From Amphirosellinia nigrospora (lineage: Eukaryota; Ascomycota; Sordariomycetes; Xylariales; Xylariaceae), in assembly GCA_004123355.1 (NCBI GenBank), contig SCHM01000003.1:744001-808000 (forward strand): a stretch of 64,000 bases of DNA. Reading direction: 5' to 3'. The position numbers were made by a program, and so were the translations under genes. Below, one piece after another: positions 60,867 through 64,000 of this stretch (positions are counted from its first letter, which is position 1; every line of letters starts with the position of its first letter). The notes below the pieces were generated by a model. The model was not told where the DNA came from, did no database searches, and was given only the letters and a program-made list of their open reading frames with translations.

Positions 60867-61080
60867 ATTATTAGATCTGAAGGAATGAAGCTATTCCAAG
60901 CCCTCAATCAGAGCCCTTGTGACAGAAGTCCTAGTAATTCGTCTATAAATTGAGGGCATGGGCGAAGTTACATTGAAGTCAAAATTAGGAAACCAGAGCC
61001 CCTAGAGACCCAAAAGAGATTATTAGCTGAATTGAACTCTACATTCCAAGCACTTAAACACAAGCCCTTGTCACGTGAAG
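60867..61080 (+). repeat. Dispersed repeat, copy 2, with internal duplication
   Basis: 60952-61080 matches the minus strand of 51021-51148. In addition 60867-60927 and 61019-61080 are diverged direct copies of each other (shared ATTCCAAGC and AGCCCTTGT blocks). CTACACAGGCCTACGGAGG near 60746-60768 resembles part of the foldback at 40078. This suggests a nest of old repeat copies. Family unknown. Confidence 0.6.
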
Positions 61081-61463
61081 GGTCTGATAGATCTGCAGCT
61101 GACTTCTCGTTTGACTACACCGCAGTTATAAAAAGAGGTATATTATAATGTCGTAGGTGCTGCGCGATTAGATCGGAACTTTGCTCAGCGACATAATTAT
61201 AGTTCTTGAACGGGATATGATAAGTTCCACGCATGTGTCTGATGCGAATATACTTACTAGATTGCCGAAGCTGTCTGGTTCCGCTTGTGTTTCAATTTAT
61301 CCTCGATACAATTAACTGCTAGGTCAACACTTATAAGTGTCTCCGTTATCTTTAACAACGATTATAATTGAGCTACCAGCTTCTTGAACTGCCAATATAT
61401 TTGCGGTAGGTATGCGTATAAACAGGATGCACAACTCCCACCTACAAAACTCAATAACCCTTA
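61081..61463. other. Intergenic, AT-rich
   Basis: 3' flank of the minus-strand NLR gene. No coding signal or repeat recognised. Confidence 0.45.
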
Positions 61464-64000
61464 TCAAGCAAGTTCTGCAACATAAAACATGTCATCTAAT
61501 TCTTTCTCCTCGTCCGACTCAGTGTCATACCACGTCTGCATTTCGGTTTCCACGGCTCTATCCGGCTCCATTTTGTTCTCTACCTCGTAAACCCACACCT
61601 CGACAACAAAAGAGTAAAGAGTATTGACGCTGTCAACTGGAGGATCCGGCATGTCACTGTGCAAGTTCAAATGAACCTTCATTAGGTGTTTGATCGCGTC
61701 GGATCGTCGTTCATATTTCAGCCCCCCCACACACGACGTGCAAGAGTCAAATGGCACTCTGACATTATGCCAAACTGGAACGAGTCTCCCATACGGTAGG
61801 GGTCGTCACACACCATCGCTTGACCTTCTGTATATGGGTAGACATCCAGTGCTGGTCCAGTTCCTGTTCAAGCAGATACCCTCTGAATCGCAAAGATTAC
61901 AAAAGCGCGGTATGTAGTTGTAAATAATGAACCTCGAGGCCGTGGTAATTTGGGAATACCATTTGGCAATGAGAATCTGCACAGCGCCAAATACTGTCGG
62001 CGTGATGCCAATCCCAGTAATGTCGCGTCCAAACCTCTGGCAAATCAGTGCCATCAAGTCTTTCAAAGCAGCCTTGGATAGCACACGCACGATATCCCAT
62101 AGATTCATTCTTAGGGAATGTACTCTCGTCGATCGCAATGCTGTCGGTCGCGTTCTTTTGGTGTGCTATCTCGGGGCTTTGGTTACCGATAAGTTGCCGC
62201 TGGTTGGAGTCTCCCCCCAGGTCCCTCTTTCTTTTTCTAGTACCTGAACCCCCGTCTTCCTGAGCCTTCGTTGTCGATAGCTTCTTCGATTTCGCACATT
62301 CTCGATCCTTGGTGGCCACCGATCCGGGCGGGCGGATAGGCCTCCGCGTTGGCTTATATAAGTGACACTTATTCATGTGATGTTTTAGAGCACGCACTGT
62401 AGGGAATGGCGGATATTTACAATCAGGAATGGTACATATCGTCAGTTGTGTGTGGGCCATCTCATGCTGGCGCCGTAGATCCTCTGACAGAAATCCTTCT
62501 GTGGCGCGAGGACAGAAGCCGAGGCGACATGTAAATGCAGACGTTCTGAATTGGCTTTTCCATAATTCCAATTCTGCTGACGACACCCTGGAAACTGCTC
62601 TTGCTGAAGAAGGAAGGCCGTTACCTCTTGATAAGACGATAACATCGTTGAGATGCCATCTTTCCCCAGGAAATAATCAGGTTTCTGGGGGTCGTGGGGA
62701 GTGTTTAAAGCACCCGTGCCAGATTGGTATTGCGGGTGCTCAGTGGTCATGCCGTGCGCTTCTCGTAGTATGCTAAACTCTAAACGCTTCAAACATCGGG
62801 CCATGAGTGACGATTTAATATGCTTCGCAAGGAGTGGCTGGTCTTTGATGGATTCAAGTCTCGTGTCTATTGAATTATCATCCAGGCAAGGCCTATCTTC
62901 TGGTGAGGAGTCCATGTGTTTTTCGAGCTTGTTTCCTAGTTCGTTTGCGAGTCTAGCCAGGGTTTCAGCGCGATTGAATTCACCCGTAGAGGCGTAGTGC
63001 AGAATATGCTCGGTCCAGAATTCAGTGGCGTAAACATGCAAGCCGTGGATACCCTTCACTATTCGTTGAGCTTTTGATTGTTTAGGCTCGTTAACGAGAT
63101 ATTTGAAACCAGAAAGAAGGCAAGTGATCGTGGAGATGCAATGCTCAATTACTGCCTCCTTCTGGTCAATCCGAAAATTGCTACTAGGCGACTGAAGAAA
63201 CCTAACGGTCATTAGCCTTAACGATTGAGCGTTTCCACTGAACAGGGGTATTTACTCTTTAACCGAGACATGTATAAAAGTCAACGTGGTATCTGGTCTC
63301 TCTTCGACGAGTGGTCCGCAGACATCAAGAACATAACTAGGCACCAGGAATTTATTTGTTGAAATTCCCGATGCGAACGTCAAGGCAGACAAGAATTCCA
63401 TTCGTTTGAGTGGCCGTTTTGAAAATGCTATCCACCCAAAAATACTCTTGAGGCGATCCACGGATCGTGGGTCCAATTGAACCAGAATCTGCGTCAAGAT
63501 CTTTTGGTAACTGCAAGCAGGTCAGATATTGATTCATTTAGGATAGTAAGCTTATCGAGAGGTGTAACCCACAATTCCGAGAGTTCTTCAGGCAATTCGT
63601 CGATGGATGCTTTCATTTCGGCGCCATTGTAGAATATGTTCCTCGCTAGATAGTCCAGGACAAGACGTGCATAGAGGAACATCCCTGTCATACCGTGTAA
63701 GCGACAGAATCTAACGTGGACTTAATAAAACACCAAATGCTGGTAGGACTAGCTCACGTACCATCTGCTTTGTTAGTAATAACCCGCGCTAGTCCTTCTA
63801 TTTCTTTCTGGCTAAGTTCTAGTTGCCGAAGCTTGTCATGGAGCGACTGGAGGCGCTGAGAAACATATTGCATGATAGCAAGTTTCACACTCTTTTGTTC
63901 GTCAGATAGAGACATAGTCTGCTCTTTTCGCAGTCGATTGGCGATATGATTTGAATGGCGACTGGAAATCAATATCTTACAGACAGTATCCCCTTCAGAA
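61464..64000 (-). CDS. NACHT NLR (STAND) protein with C-terminal C2H2-like fingers, N terminus outside the window
   Basis: The gene enters from the right edge. First visible is the end of the NACHT ATPase region (ILISSRHSNHI), then DGMFLYARLVLDYL, the winged-helix part (IFGWIAFSKRPLKRMEFLSA), FLVPSYVLDVCGPLVEE and FIHVSVKEFL, a helical region with GLHVYATEFWTEH, and a zinc-finger-like C terminus: CRLGFCPRATEGF then RRQHEMAH, CTIPDCKYPPF then LKHHMNKCH, and CADSHCQMVFPN then HYLQLH. Phase-consistent introns: 63685-63761, 63511-63572 and 63202-63255. A one-base shift in a G run lies near 62587 before the finger region. The finger frame stops near 61897; a further Cys/His block (CTSC...KHLMKVH) at 61464-61757 may be a last exon of the same gene or a separate remnant. 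Fungal NLRs act in non-self recognition and regulated cell death. Confidence 0.8.

Noticed and set aside
1-64000. tRNA, rRNA and CRISPR arrays
   Set aside because: I looked for B-box-like GTTCGAATCC with a paired acceptor stem, rRNA-like sequence and regularly spaced repeats, and found none. CRISPR is not expected in a fungus.

Overview
The window is nuclear DNA of a filamentous ascomycete (Pezizomycotina; Sordariomycetes-like is my best guess, not proven). The evidence is genes split by short introns of about 43-98 nt with GTRNGY donors and CTNAC/TAG-CAG acceptors, three HET-domain genes, a NACHT-type NLR, a two-RNase-III Dicer, the Paf1-complex subunit Cdc73, ribosomal protein uS8, and intergenic DNA sprinkled with TACCTAGGTA-like motifs. 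Genes lie on both strands with no operon logic; most functions below come from family motifs read in conceptual translations.

Layout. 0.6-7.5 kb: a disrupted DUF1399/GRDP-like gene (-), a long conserved fungal protein with an NNCQ motif and a Gly/Cys tail (+), an F-box-like Cys-rich protein (-) and a small membrane protein (-). 8.0-9.6 kb: an intact five-exon class-3 lipase. 10.8-11.4 kb: RPS22/uS8 with a GC-AG intron. 12.8-14.5 kb: a HET-domain gene. 16.2-19.0 kb: CDC73 and a TAP42-like PP2A regulator (both -). 19.9-24.8 kb: a Dicer-2-like gene whose third intron carries an antisense, poly-A-tailed retroposon-like insert. 25.6-28.0 kb: a Ser/Pro-rich conserved fungal protein (-). 32.1-34.4 kb: a multi-exon protein with CxxC pairs and a repeated WRGD motif. 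35.0-37.3 kb: a ubiquitin C-terminal hydrolase (-) and an SDR oxidoreductase (+). 38.4-39.1 kb: a small intact two-exon gene (-). 42.0-47.0 kb: two HET-domain genes in tandem (+). 48.3-50.6 kb: a secreted DUF4360-like protein (+) and a single-pass membrane protein (-). 55.3-56.1 kb: a Myb/SANT-like protein. 59.5-60.7 kb: a decayed conserved fungal gene beside dispersed repeats. 61.5-64.0 kb: the C-terminal part of a NACHT NLR with C2H2-like fingers, running off the right edge.

Two themes cut across the window. First, three HET genes, one NLR and a Dicer-2 (antiviral RNAi) lie in about 52 kb among gene-poor, repeat-bearing stretches, which looks like a self/non-self and genome-defence neighbourhood. 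Second, many otherwise convincing genes are interrupted by single-base shifts, very often in G or C runs, while CDC73, RPS22, the lipase, the Myb-like gene and one HET gene are clean. Homopolymer error in the assembly is the simplest explanation for most of them, so calls of pseudogene here should be treated with caution.
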